From Acidobacteriota bacterium (lineage in GTDB: Bacteria > Acidobacteriota > Terriglobia > Acidiferrales > UBA7541), in the NCBI GenBank assembly GCA_003224235.1, contig QHYU01000138.1, positions 1 through 64,000 on the forward strand: a stretch of DNA of 64,000 bases, written 5' to 3'. A program made the position numbers and the translations under genes. Under the pieces are notes generated by a model. It searched no databases and was not told the DNA's origin. It worked only from the letters and a program-made list of their open reading frames with translations. Of this stretch, positions 7,936 through 16,631 are shown piece after piece (position 1 is the stretch's first letter; each line of letters begins with the position of its first letter).

Positions 7936-8451
7936 TCAATGCCGGGCCGGGGGATCAGCGCGGCGGGGCGTAATTTGCATCCTAGCTTCTTCTGCTAAAT
8001 TTTGTACCGCCAGGCGTGTCTCACGCACCATCAGGAAGCATCCAGAAGCCAACCCCACCACTGCTGAACCGCCGGTGAAGACCGCGAGCCCCGCAGCCAG
8101 TTGAAACGGAAGTTTCCGACCGTAGTAGGCCGCGATGGAGCCAACCACAGAGACAAGGGCAGTGGAAGCAAACAGGCCCAGTGAGGCATAGAAAGTCCGC
8201 AAGGCCTTCAGCAGCAGTTGCGCGCGCACTTGCAGGCGGTCGAGTTGCGCAGCCCACGCTTGGTAGTCCGGGGACCCCGGCTCGCGTGCAGCGAGCTCCA
8301 CGGCGACGACGCGAGTTCGGTCCACAACACGCGCGAGGCGGTTGCTCGTCCCAAGCGCCAGCACCGAGGAGGCATTGGTGAGGATGGCCGGAGCCACAAC
8401 GGACGTCAACACGGCGAACGGGTTGCCGCCCAGCGATGTCGTGTATTGCAC
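7936..8451 (-). CDS. DUF2721 family membrane protein
   Basis: A 171-residue protein of unknown function. The N-terminal NPFAVLTSVVAPAILTNAS followed by LGTSNRLARVVDRTR is diagnostic of DUF2721. Three hydrophobic helices are seen (residues about 9-30, 98-120, 130-152), with a central charged coiled segment carrying the RxxxLxxR pattern. The start is uncertain: the GTG at 8451 has GAGAGG upstream and brings the family core near the N-terminus, while a TTG at 8496 is also possible. It is convergent with the upstream regulator and no partner is evident. Confidence 0.75.
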   Translation of the reverse strand: MQYTTSLGGNPFAVLTSVVAPAILTNASSVLALGTSNRLARVVDRTRVVAVELAAREPGSPDYQAWAAQLDRLQVRAQLLLKALRTFYASLGLFASTALVSVVGSIAAYYGRKLPFQLAAGLAVFTGGSAVVGLASGCFLMVRETRLAVQNLAEEARMQITPRRADPPARH

Positions 8452-8793
8452 TGGTACGCCGCCTCTCTGTTGATCCAGCGCGTTAGCTTCCAACAACCAC
8501 CTTGCAAAGTCAATTTACCCGCACTCTCGGAGTCGAGAGCGTACAAGGCTGGAAGGATTTTCAGGTAACCTCGTGTTGATTCAACTGTGCTCCAGGCGGG
8601 GCTTGTCGGCGACTGATAGGAGTGCTCAGCGACCTCCCGAATCCGCCTCGAATCTGCGCTTACTCCATTTTTTGGTCTTTGGCTCAGTTTCAAGTTTCTG
8701 TTCTGTTTGACTAGCATCCACCGACACGCGAAAATGGCGTGGTTTAAGCACAGCAAGTCTGCCAGCAGCCAACTGAAAATGCGGAGGTAAATT
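8452..8793. other. Intergenic region between DUF2721 and acyl-CoA synthetase genes
   Basis: About 340 bases without a supportable gene. A short hairpin (CTCTCG/CGAGAG, 8524-8539) and a candidate promoter for the downstream gene (8707-8735) are the only structures noticed. Confidence 0.5.
8707..8735 (+). promoter_or_regulatory. Candidate sigma-70-like promoter of the acyl-CoA synthetase gene
   Basis: TTGACT (8707-8712), a 17-nt spacer and GAAAAT (8730-8735) precede the GTG start by about 58 nt. The -10 matches consensus in four of six positions. Confidence 0.35.
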
Positions 8794-10488
8794 GTGGATA
8801 CATTTCCCGCCGGCAAGTCCTTGAGTTACGCCTGCGGAACATCGGAGGTTCCCTTACTGGGGAAGTGTATCGGCCAGGTGCTCGATGATACCGCAGAGAA
8901 ATATCGCGACCACGATGGCCTGGTCGTGTGCCATCAAAGATTGCGCTATGCCTATGGGGAACTTCGGGAGGAAGTGGAGCGTGCTGCACGCGGTTTCCTG
9001 GGCCTCGGCATTCAGAAGGGAGATCGCGTCGGAATTTGGTCCACGAATTCTGCGGAGTGGGTGCTCAGTCAATTTGCGACTGCGAAGATCGGCGCAATTC
9101 TGGTAAACATAAATCCCGCCAATCGCGCCCGCGAGTTGGAATACGTCCTACGCCAGTCCGAGTGTCAAACTCTGCTGCTCACCCAAGGCTTCCGAGGTAA
9201 TGATTACATCGAGGCCATTCGGCAGATCTGTCCGGAACTGGACAGCACCCGACCTGGCAAATTGCAATCCTCAAATCTGCCGTACTTGCGGAACTTGATC
9301 TTCCTGGATCGGGAAGCCCCCAAAGGGATGATGACATGGGATGATCTGCTGCGTATGGGGCGGGATGTTGCTGAGGTCAAGTTGCGGGAGCGCGAGTTGG
9401 AACTGGAATGCGACGATGCGATCAATATTCAGTATACGTCCGGGACGACCGGCTTTCCGAAGGGCGCAACGCTTTCTCATCACAATATCGTCAACAACGC
9501 TCGGGTCGCAGCCAACGTATTGCGGTTTACGCACCGCGACCGCTTATGTATCCCGGTGCCCTTTTATCATTGCTTTGGCATGGTCTTAGGCAACATGGCC
9601 TGCGTCGCCAGTGGCGCCACCATGGTAGTGCCCGCCTCGTATTTTGATCCCGAATCGACGCTCCGCGCGGTCCAGGAAGAGCGCTGTACTGCCTTGCACG
9701 GTGTACCCACGATGTTTATCGGCGAACTCGAGCACCCGGCATTCCGGCAGTTTGATCTGACCTCTCTGCGCACCGGCATCATGGCTGGCGCGCCCTGTCC
9801 GATCGAGATCATGAAGCGCGTCGTTGACAAGATGCACTGCCGGGAGATGACCATCGGGTACGGATTGACCGAGGCGTCGCCGACCATCACTCTGACCAGA
9901 ATCGACGACCCAGTCGAGTTGCGAGTGACCACGGTTGGCAAAGTGCTGCCGCATACGGAGCTGAAAATCGTCAACCCATCGACCGGTAAGATGGCGCCCA
10001 TCGGCCAAGCTGGCGAGTTGTGTACTCGCGGCTATCTCGTGATGAAGGGCTATTACAAGAATCCTGAGGCAACCAGGGCTGCGATCGACGAAAACGGCTG
10101 GTTGCACACGGGCGATCTCGCGGTGCTCGATGAGGCAGGCTATTGCAGAATCACCGGGCGGGCCAAGGACGTGATCATCCGCGGCGGTGAAAATATCTAT
10201 CCGCGTGAAATCGAGGATTTCCTCTACACCTGCCCGGGGGTAACTGCGGCACAGGTCGTGGGCATCCCAGATGGCAAATATGGGGAGCAGGTTGCTGCCT
10301 GGGTGAAGCTGGAGAAAGACTCAAACCTTAGTGTGGAACGGATTCGCGCCTTTTGTGAGGGCAAAATTGCCGGCTCTAAGATTCCGCACTACATCAGGAT
10401 TGTGGATGAGTTCCCGCTGACGGTGACGGGTAAAGTCCAGAAATTCAGGATTCGCGAAATCATGATCAACGAGCTTGGGATCTCCTGA
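8794..10488 (+). CDS. Fatty-acyl-CoA synthetase (AMP-binding, ACSF2-like)
   Basis: Acyl-adenylating enzyme of 564 residues that activates medium or long fatty acids with ATP and CoA. The GTG start has GGAGG 8 nt upstream. The P-loop-like motif YTSGTTGFPKGATLSH (about residue 213), the A5 motif YGLTEASP (about 356), GWLHTGDLAVLDEAGY and the hinge region GRAKDVIIRGGENIYP (about 455) are intact. The adenylation lysine lies in TVTGKVQKF near the end. The N-terminal DTAEKYRDHDGLV and the overall length fit the FadD/ACSF2 group used in beta-oxidation and degradation. It stands alone, convergent with the glycosyltransferase, with a hairpin between them. Confidence 0.9.
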   Translation: MDTFPAGKSLSYACGTSEVPLLGKCIGQVLDDTAEKYRDHDGLVVCHQRLRYAYGELREEVERAARGFLGLGIQKGDRVGIWSTNSAEWVLSQFATAKIGAILVNINPANRARELEYVLRQSECQTLLLTQGFRGNDYIEAIRQICPELDSTRPGKLQSSNLPYLRNLIFLDREAPKGMMTWDDLLRMGRDVAEVKLRERELELECDDAINIQYTSGTTGFPKGATLSHHNIVNNARVAANVLRFTHRDRLCIPVPFYHCFGMVLGNMACVASGATMVVPASYFDPESTLRAVQEERCTALHGVPTMFIGELEHPAFRQFDLTSLRTGIMAGAPCPIEIMKRVVDKMHCREMTIGYGLTEASPTITLTRIDDPVELRVTTVGKVLPHTELKIVNPSTGKMAPIGQAGELCTRGYLVMKGYYKNPEATRAAIDENGWLHTGDLAVLDEAGYCRITGRAKDVIIRGGENIYPREIEDFLYTCPGVTAAQVVGIPDGKYGEQVAAWVKLEKDSNLSVERIRAFCEGKIAGSKIPHYIRIVDEFPLTVTGKVQKFRIREIMINELGIS

Positions 10489-10494
10489 AGGTGG

Positions 10495-10518
10495 CCACAT
10501 TCTGTGTTACGAATGTGG
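10495..10518. terminator. Hairpin between convergent genes
   Basis: CCACATTC (10495-10502) pairs perfectly with GAATGTGG (10511-10518) over an 8-nt loop, 7 nt after the stop codon of the acyl-CoA synthetase. No T-run follows, so intrinsic termination is uncertain. Confidence 0.45.
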
Positions 10519-10548
10519 TCGCGTTGTGGCGAAGCCCGCAGCAGGACG

Positions 10549-10568
10549 CCCCTCGACTTCGCTCGGGG
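10549..10568. repeat. Short palindromic repeat
   Basis: CCCCTCGACTTCGCTCGGGG is a near-perfect palindrome in the same convergent gap. It is of the dispersed type CGA-ACTTCGCTC often seen outside genes in acidobacterial DNA; a related core (GAACGAAGTGAGG) occurs at 56366. Confidence 0.45.
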
Positions 10569-10588
10569 TAAACTCCGCGCAGGGCGAA

Positions 10589-12220
10589 TCAGAAACCAGG
10601 GGCTCCTGTGGGCGCGGGCCGCGCTTCCGGCACGGTACCAACGCCAACCCGGAAGCGTTCGAGGCAAACTTGGCCGAGCGACATCAGGCCGGTGTAGAGA
10701 TAACCCCAGACAAACAGCAGCAGAAAGGGCACAGTGGGGTAGTTTTCGTTCTGGATGGCGTACACCACTGTTGCGGCGAAGTAGAGGCCCAGCGCGACCT
10801 CGGCAAAAGGCATCCAGCCGGCGCGTTTGCGGTAAGTCTTCTTGATCCAGGTGTCCCTCTGGCGCTCAATGCGGTATTTCGGCGTGCGCACGAACTCCGA
10901 TTGAACGCCGAAGATGGCTTCGAGCACCGCGCGCGCATTGCGCACGGAAATTCCGATGCCCACGGCCAGCACAAACGGCATGTAGAGAAAGGTGCGCTTC
11001 CACGTCTTGGGATAGAGCGCGCGCTGCGCGGTCAGATAGAAGCTGGAAACCGAGCAGGTGGAAGCCAGGAACAGCGGCAGGTCGATTACCAGCATTTGAA
11101 ACCAGCCCTGGTAGAAACGCACGATCATGGCCGGCAGCAGCATGGTGGAGAGCAGGACCATGAGCGGGTAGCTGATGTTGGCGGTGAGGTGAAAAAAGGC
11201 TTCGGCCTTCACGTGCGCAGGCAGCTTCGAGCGGAGGACACGCGGCAGAATCTTTTTGGCCGTCTGCATCAGACCCTTGGCCCAGCGCGCCTGCTGCGCC
11301 TTGAAGGCATTCATCTCCACCGGCAGCTCCGAGGGGCACTCGATCTCGGGCAGGTAGAGGAACCGCCAGCCGCGCAGTTGGGCGCGATAGGAGAGGTCGG
11401 TATCTTCGGTGAGCGTGTCGTGCTGCCAGCCGCCCGCGTCTTCGATGGCGGCGCGACGCCAGACGCCAGCGGTGCCGTTGAAGTTGAAAAACGTGCCGCT
11501 GCGGGAGCGCGCGCCATGCTCGATGACGAAATGGCCGTCGAGCAGGATCGTCTCGACCTCAGTCAGCAGGGAGTAGTCGCGGTTTAGATACGTCCAGCGC
11601 GTCTGCGCCATGGCTATGCCGGGATCATGGAAATAGGGAATGGTGCGGCGAAGGAAATCGGCGCTGGGGATGAAATCGGCATCGAAGATGATGATGAACT
11701 CGCCGGTAGCGGATTTCAGGCCTTCGGCCAGCGCGCCGGCCTTGAAGCCTGCGCGGTTGGCGCGGTGGAAGTAGCGGATGGGCAGCCCGAGCGCCTGGTA
11801 GCGCTCGACACAGGCGCGCGCAACCTCGCGCGTCTCGTCGGTGGAATCGTCGAGCACCTGGATATCCAACAGCTGGGGCGGATAGTCGAAGCGTGACACG
11901 GCTTCGACCAGCCGCTCGATGACGTAGCGCTCGTTATAGATGGGAAGCTGTATGGTAACCTTGGGCCAGTTTGCCGGCTCGAGCGGCGGTCCGGGAACGT
12001 TTTGGCGATATTTGAAGTAGGAATAGACCAGCCAGTAGCGGTGCAGGCCATAAGAGGCAAGCACGATCAGCACAAGGAAATAGGGGATCATCACCGCGAT
12101 ATCAAAGGCGTTGGCGTGGTAAAGGCCGACGAAGGTTCTGTTGGTCAGCTTGCGCCAGTAATTTGTCAGTGGGTTCTGCGCGACCCAAAACAGCACCGCG
12201 AGATTATGCATCATTCCCAC
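10589..12220 (-). CDS. Membrane glycosyltransferase family 2 (cellulose-synthase/CsbB-like)
   Basis: Processive-type inner-membrane glycosyltransferase, 543 residues. An N-terminal helix (about 42-62) is followed by a GT-A domain with VTIQLPIYNE, the nucleotide-binding DDSTDET, the metal motif DAD in IIIFDADFIP, the acceptor/base motif TEDTDLSYR and QQARWAKG (the QxxRW signature). Four or more C-terminal helices form the membrane channel. It resembles beta-mannan/glucan synthase-like enzymes that polymerise NDP-sugars and export the chain; the sugar is not determined. The start is GTG (12220) or ATG (12214) after AAGGA. It is divergent from a GT87-like mannosyltransferase, hinting at joint work on a surface polysaccharide. 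Confidence 0.85.
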   Translation of the reverse strand: MGMMHNLAVLFWVAQNPLTNYWRKLTNRTFVGLYHANAFDIAVMIPYFLVLIVLASYGLHRYWLVYSYFKYRQNVPGPPLEPANWPKVTIQLPIYNERYVIERLVEAVSRFDYPPQLLDIQVLDDSTDETREVARACVERYQALGLPIRYFHRANRAGFKAGALAEGLKSATGEFIIIFDADFIPSADFLRRTIPYFHDPGIAMAQTRWTYLNRDYSLLTEVETILLDGHFVIEHGARSRSGTFFNFNGTAGVWRRAAIEDAGGWQHDTLTEDTDLSYRAQLRGWRFLYLPEIECPSELPVEMNAFKAQQARWAKGLMQTAKKILPRVLRSKLPAHVKAEAFFHLTANISYPLMVLLSTMLLPAMIVRFYQGWFQMLVIDLPLFLASTCSVSSFYLTAQRALYPKTWKRTFLYMPFVLAVGIGISVRNARAVLEAIFGVQSEFVRTPKYRIERQRDTWIKKTYRKRAGWMPFAEVALGLYFAATVVYAIQNENYPTVPFLLLFVWGYLYTGLMSLGQVCLERFRVGVGTVPEARPAPTGAPGF

Positions 12221-12237
12221 AGCGTCCTTCCTTCCCC

Positions 12238-13536
12238 ATGTTGAAGGGACTTCGCGCTTTCGCGCGCTCCCAAGCAGCCGCAGCCCTGGCTGGCATCGCC
12301 GCGCTCGAAGCGATCTTCGAGACGATGCGTCGGCTTGGCAACCTGAAGCTCTACGTCATCGAAACGATTGCGCTGGCGTTGGGCGCGGGCATCATCTATT
12401 TCGTTGCGCTCTATGCCCTCGAACACTCCGCCGGCAGCAAGACCGCGTTCTGGCTCATCCTGGCCGGCGCGCTGCTGTTCCGGCTGACGCTCGCGCCGCT
12501 CGAGCCTACGCTCTCCGACGACATCCATCGCTACCGCTGGGACGGGCTGGTCCAGCAGGCTGGCTGGAATCCCTACACAGTGCGGCCGGACGACCCGCGC
12601 CTGACGCCGCTTCGCGATGCCTTTGACTCCCGCCACTGGCGGGCGATCCCCGGCCGCGATATACCTTCGGTTTATCCCCCGTTAGCCCAGCTAACTTATC
12701 GGGCGGCGTGGCGTGCGCTGCCGGGCCCGGTGGGCTTCAAGCTGCCATTCTTGCTGGCAGACCTACTGGTGGTCGCCATGCTCGCGGGATGGATACACTA
12801 CACCGGGGAAGAAAACTTCCACCTCGCGATCTATGCTTGGAACCCCCTGGTGATCGTCGAGTTCGCCGCAAGCGGCCACAATGACGCGCTGGCGTTAGCC
12901 TTTGTCGTTGGGGCCCTGCTGATTATACGGCGGTACAGAATGGTGTCAACGCTGCTGCTCACCGCGGCGGTGCTGGTCAAGGCGTTCCCGGCGATGCTCG
13001 TGCCGCTGTGGCTTCGGAAGACCGGGTGGAGGAACGTCTTTTGGGCCCTGGCGCTGGCCGCGGCATGCGCGTGGGCATATCGTTCGGCGTGGCCGCAGAT
13101 TCCTGACACTTTCCGGTACTATGAGTCGCACTGGCAGAATAACCACGCGAGCCTGTATACAGCGATCGCCTGGTTCAGCGGGTCAACAGCGATAGCAGCA
13201 GGAGTGGGAGTGGGAGTGGTCTCGGGCCTCGCGTTATGGGCGGCGGCGCGGCAGATGGACACGATGCGCGCGGCGTACCTCCTGTTCGGCGCTATCCTGA
13301 TATTCACGCCCAACGGCTACTCGTGGTATTTCACCTGGATGGTTCCGCTGCTGTGCTTCTTTCCCAACCCGGCGTGGCTGCTGCTGACCGTGCTCCAGCT
13401 TCTCTCCTACAACGTTCTGATCGGCTACCAAACGACCGGGAGCTGGCACTTCGACCCGCTCCTGCAATGGCTTACCTATGGCCCGTTTTACCTGTGGCTG
13501 CTTTGGCGGGCTCTGAGGACAGAGCGCTCTGCTTAA
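12238..13536 (+). CDS. Polytopic membrane glycosyltransferase (GT87/DUF2029-like mannosyltransferase)
   Basis: About 432 residues with ten or more hydrophobic helices. The periplasmic first loop LEPTLSDDIHRYRWDG carries the acidic pair expected as catalytic in polyprenyl-phosphate-dependent GT-C enzymes, and the later segments NPLVIVEFAASGHND and TPNGYSWYFTWMVPLL match the family. It would transfer a sugar from a polyprenyl carrier outside the inner membrane. The start is uncertain: ATG 12238 lacks a clear ribosome site and ATG 12325 (MRRLGNLKLYVIE) would put the first helix at the N-terminus. Only about 17 nt separate it from the divergent GT2 start, so both promoters must overlap the other coding region. 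Confidence 0.78.
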   Translation: MLKGLRAFARSQAAAALAGIAALEAIFETMRRLGNLKLYVIETIALALGAGIIYFVALYALEHSAGSKTAFWLILAGALLFRLTLAPLEPTLSDDIHRYRWDGLVQQAGWNPYTVRPDDPRLTPLRDAFDSRHWRAIPGRDIPSVYPPLAQLTYRAAWRALPGPVGFKLPFLLADLLVVAMLAGWIHYTGEENFHLAIYAWNPLVIVEFAASGHNDALALAFVVGALLIIRRYRMVSTLLLTAAVLVKAFPAMLVPLWLRKTGWRNVFWALALAAACAWAYRSAWPQIPDTFRYYESHWQNNHASLYTAIAWFSGSTAIAAGVGVGVVSGLALWAAARQMDTMRAAYLLFGAILIFTPNGYSWYFTWMVPLLCFFPNPAWLLLTVLQLLSYNVLIGYQTTGSWHFDPLLQWLTYGPFYLWLLWRALRTERSA

Positions 13537-13617
13537 GTCCAGCGGAAAGGCGAAGATAGCCCAAGGGAGGGGTGGGGGAGGGCCGCAACTGGAACACTAT
13601 GCCTGGCATCTTTGTGC

Positions 13618-13647
13618 TTGACAATACTAGGGATTGTATGGTATGCG
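13618..13647 (+). promoter_or_regulatory. Candidate promoter of the 75-residue protein gene
   Basis: A perfect -35 TTGACA (13618-13623) lies 55 nt before the GTG start. The -10 is poor: TATGCG at 18-nt spacing or TGGTAT at 15-nt spacing. Confidence 0.35.
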
Positions 13648-13677
13648 CCATGTCGATCACCTAGGAGGTGACCCGCC

Positions 13678-13905
13678 GTGCTGAACCTTAATGAAACCAT
13701 TACTGCTTACGATCTGGCCGAGGCTCTGTCCGACGAGTCCGGCAAGTTCGAGGTCACCACACCAAGTGGCGAGCAATTTGTCGTCACTTGCAAACCAGGA
13801 CATTCCATCCTCAACCTGCGCCCCGTGCCGCACAACGGCAACCCACTCATCTTGCGCATCCGGAAAGTTGCGGAGTTGCAGGTTTCCCAAGAAACCGTCA
13901 GGTAA
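13678..13905 (+). CDS. Small hypothetical protein (75 aa)
   Basis: The GTG start is preceded by a strong AGGAGGTGA ribosome site. It encodes 75 residues with no signal peptide or membrane helix. The sequence (NETITAYDLAEALSDESGKF; TPSGEQFVVTCKPGHSIL) suggests one helix followed by beta strands. I do not recognise a family. Its own promoter-like -35, strong ribosome site and a following terminator-like hairpin point to an independently expressed small gene. The single Cys and the lack of basic patches give no clear clue to function. Confidence 0.6.
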   Translation: MLNLNETITAYDLAEALSDESGKFEVTTPSGEQFVVTCKPGHSILNLRPVPHNGNPLILRIRKVAELQVSQETVR

Positions 13906-13915
13906 ACCTCTTCTC

Positions 13916-13957
13916 GGGCCAGGGCTAGCTTAGCTCCCACAAGCGGGACCCTGGCCC
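13916..13957. terminator. Hairpin downstream of the 75-residue protein gene
   Basis: GGGCCAGGG (13916-13924) is the reverse complement of CCCTGGCCC (13949-13957), forming a 9-bp stem with a 24-nt loop, 11 nt after the stop codon. No T-run follows. Confidence 0.45.
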
Positions 13958-14100
13958 ACCTCTATCGCCCCCGTCGGCCTTTATCGCGTCGCCCGGACAC
14001 GATACCCTTGCTCCCGCGACGTATCTGCGCGGCGAAATCTCCAACTCCCGGCGGCGAACCCAGCCTTGTGAGGAGCTGTCGCCAAACGCAGTGGGGCGTG

Positions 14101-15291
14101 ATGCCTGATCGGACCCATATCGAGCTGGAGGCGACGCAGCGAGAGAGGCACCGCGGCCGACTGGGAGAGATGGCTGCGGTGTTTCTGCGTCTCGGCGTGA
14201 TCTCCTTTGGCGGGCCGGCGGGCCACATCGCTTTGATGGAGGATGAACTGGTGCGGCGGCGCGGGTGGCTTTCGCGCGAGAAGTTTCTCGATTTGCTGGG
14301 CGCGGTCAATCTCCTTCCCGGTCCCAACTCGACCGAGATGGCGTTGTACATAGGCTTGCTGCGCGCCGGTGGCGCAGGCCTTCTGGTGGCGGGGATCTCG
14401 TTCATCCTGCCAGCAGCGATCCTGGTGACGGCGATGGCCGTGGCGTACCTGCGCTTTGGGATGCAGTCGCAAGCAGTCGGAGTGCTATATGGCGCCAAAC
14501 CTGTAATTATCGCGGTGGTCTTGCAGGCGCTCTGGGGCTTGGGCCGTACGGCAGTGAAAACCAGGTTTCTGGCAGTAACCGGGATAGCCGCCGCCGCAGC
14601 GGCATTGCTCGGCGTCAACCCTTTGCTGATCCTCTTTGCTGCCGGCTGCATCGTTGTGTTCCGCCGGTGGCTCACGCGGCCGACAACTCCGCACATCCCG
14701 CTTCTGGGATTTTTTTCTGGTGCGGTCGCGCCGGCATCAGCGGCCTCCGGCGCCGCAGCGATCGGTGTTGGGTCGCTGTTTCTTTATTTCCTCAAGGTCG
14801 GCGCGGTGCTCTTCGGAAGCGGCTATCTGCTGCTGGCCTTTCTGCGTGCCGACCTGGTCGAGCGCTGGCACTGGCTGACCGAGGCGCAACTCCTCGATGC
14901 CATTGCCGTCAGCCAAGTGACGCCTGGGCCGCTCTCAACCGCTGCGACGTTCATCGGCTATGTGCTTGCCGGACCTTGGGGCGCGCTGCTGGCAACGATA
15001 GCGATTTTCCTTCCTGGGTTCGTTCTGGTGGCGGCGAGCGGGCGGCTGGTGCCGCGACTGCGGCAATCGCCGGTAGCCAGCGCATTTCTCGACGGCGTGA
15101 ACGTGGCCGCGCTGGCGCTGATGGCCGCGGTGAGCTGGCAGCTTGGCCGCGCAGCACTGTTGGACTGGACGACCATTGGGATTGCGGCCGTGAGCGCGGT
15201 GTTGCTGTTGCGTTTTCGCGTTAATTCAGCGTGGCTGGTGCTCGGCGGCGCGGTTGCCGGCCTGGCTGCCTCCACTCTGAGAGCGCGCTGA
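14101..15291 (+). CDS. chrA: Chromate transporter, ChrA (CHR) family, two-domain form
   Basis: Inner-membrane transporter of 396 residues with the duplicated CHR domain of long-chain ChrA. The N half carries FGGPAGHIALMEDE and LPGPNSTEMALYIG. The C half carries FGSGYLLLAFLRADLV and TPGPLSTAATFIGY, the matching repeats in inverted topology. Family members export chromate, often in exchange for or driven by proton motive force; in many bacteria the natural substrate is uncertain. The ATG at 14101 was chosen because residues upstream of it look noncoding. No ChrB regulator is adjacent, and it converges on the ion-channel gene with a 13-nt gap. Confidence 0.88.
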   Translation: MPDRTHIELEATQRERHRGRLGEMAAVFLRLGVISFGGPAGHIALMEDELVRRRGWLSREKFLDLLGAVNLLPGPNSTEMALYIGLLRAGGAGLLVAGISFILPAAILVTAMAVAYLRFGMQSQAVGVLYGAKPVIIAVVLQALWGLGRTAVKTRFLAVTGIAAAAAALLGVNPLLILFAAGCIVVFRRWLTRPTTPHIPLLGFFSGAVAPASAASGAAAIGVGSLFLYFLKVGAVLFGSGYLLLAFLRADLVERWHWLTEAQLLDAIAVSQVTPGPLSTAATFIGYVLAGPWGALLATIAIFLPGFVLVAASGRLVPRLRQSPVASAFLDGVNVAALALMAAVSWQLGRAALLDWTTIGIAAVSAVLLLRFRVNSAWLVLGGAVAGLAASTLRAR

Positions 15292-15304
15292 CACCAGAAT
15301 GGAA

Positions 15305-16447
15305 TCAGAAGTGCTCGTCCGCGGCGATTCCCGCCGGCTGGGGCGCTGCCGGACCCGAGCTCTTTTCCCATGCGCTCGTCTGCCAATTGTCTCTAGCTTG
15401 CAAAGCCGGCATCCAAGCCGGGATGCTCACTTGAAGGTAGTCCGCCAGGGAATTGACGTAGGGCTCGTACATGCGGCGAAGCTCGAGAAGCCTGGCCTCC
15501 ACCGCGCCTCCCTCTGAGAACTGCAGGCCGGCGGCAGCGAGTCTGGCGCGCAACTTCGAGAATTCGGCGGGCGAAAGGCGATCCGCCGCGGGGGAGCGCG
15601 GCGGCGTGACAAACACCTGGGCCAGATCCACAACGGCATGCCGCGCGATGGCAAAAGTGAGTTGCGCTTGCCGCGCGCCTCCCCCCTCGATGCCAACCAT
15701 CACCAGGGCGCTGGCATCGAGGAGCGTGGTCAACGCTCCCAACCAGGACTGGTTGACGTGTTGCGAACGGAAATAAGCGAGCACGGGGTAAGAAATATGG
15801 CTCTCCAAGAGCTCCGCGGCCCAGCGCTCGAAGTCATGCAGGAGCCGCTGCAGGGCATCCAGGCCTTGCGCCGTGTTGTGACGTCGCAGCAGCTCGGCCG
15901 CGGTTGGGGGCGAGCCTGCGCGCGCATCCAGCAACGTGATATTCACTTCGCGCCGGGAGAACGATTGATAGAGCACGGGCAGATAACCAATGACGAGGGC
16001 GAGAAAACCGAAGCCCATGCCCGCTTCGATTACCGTAAGCGCCCTCGAGAAGGGTGTGCGCGGGATGACGTCGCCCAGCCCCAGGGTGAAGAAGGTGGTG
16101 CCGCTCAGATATAAGTCCGTGCCGAAATTGGCGGACCTATCCACGACGTTGATGGCTGAGCCTAATGCCCAGTGCATAATCGCAAAACCCACGATCAGCC
16201 CTGCCGCCCACACGCTCAATAGGAGGAGTAGCGAGAGCGGACCGAAAAAACTCAGGTAAGTTTCACGACGCTTACCGGGGGGCAGCAAGCGTGCCAAGGC
16301 CGACCAGGGACGCCAGGTGGAGCGGTAGAACAGCCGCGTGAGCCGGACCCGGCGCGGGACCCGCCGGGGCAAGACAATGGTCTCAAAGGCGTCCCACAGG
16401 ACGATGAAAATGATCGCCGCGCCAAAAACCCCCGCAAGGATCTCCAT
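15305..16447 (-). CDS. Two-TM ion channel (PF07885-like) with GLGD selectivity filter
   Basis: A 380-residue inner-membrane protein. A first helix (residues 1-20), then a helix near 72-95, a pore loop with filter TLGLGDVIP (about 118-126), and a helix near 135-160 form a potassium-channel-like pore. The filter has Leu where TVGYGD channels have Tyr. The rest (170-380) is a soluble, mostly helical domain without a recognised RCK/TrkA fold. The ATG is well supported by GGGGGAG. Selectivity for K+ is an inference from fold only. Confidence 0.8.
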   Translation of the reverse strand: MEILAGVFGAAIIFIVLWDAFETIVLPRRVPRRVRLTRLFYRSTWRPWSALARLLPPGKRRETYLSFFGPLSLLLLLSVWAAGLIVGFAIMHWALGSAINVVDRSANFGTDLYLSGTTFFTLGLGDVIPRTPFSRALTVIEAGMGFGFLALVIGYLPVLYQSFSRREVNITLLDARAGSPPTAAELLRRHNTAQGLDALQRLLHDFERWAAELLESHISYPVLAYFRSQHVNQSWLGALTTLLDASALVMVGIEGGGARQAQLTFAIARHAVVDLAQVFVTPPRSPAADRLSPAEFSKLRARLAAAGLQFSEGGAVEARLLELRRMYEPYVNSLADYLQVSIPAWMPALQARDNWQTSAWEKSSGPAAPQPAGIAADEHF

Positions 16448-16631
16448 CTATTTCTCCCCCAGAAAGCGCCCAGTCTGGCCCAGCAATTTATACCCCATTA
16501 GTGCTTCGGCAGATCTTCCAGCCGCAAGACTTTAGGTCCGCCAAATTTGCGCACACAATTGCTTCGCTCTTCTCCCTAAAGATAAGCCCGATAGAACCAG
16601 AAAGCGTGTCGCCGCGCAACCCCTGCCCGGT
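16448..16631. other. Intergenic region, ion channel to Old Yellow Enzyme
   Basis: About 180 bases. It contains the ribosome site of the channel gene and a TATAAA-like element on the minus strand near 16486, with no matching -35. Confidence 0.3.

Noticed and set aside
8524..8539. CTCTCG/CGAGAG hairpin upstream of the acyl-CoA synthetase gene
   Set aside because: Six-bp stem with a 4-nt loop far from any gene end; too weak to call a terminator or operator.
10475..11587. 370-codon plus-strand frame over the glycosyltransferase
   Set aside because: The minus strand encodes DAD, TEDTDL and QxxRW glycosyltransferase motifs in this interval.
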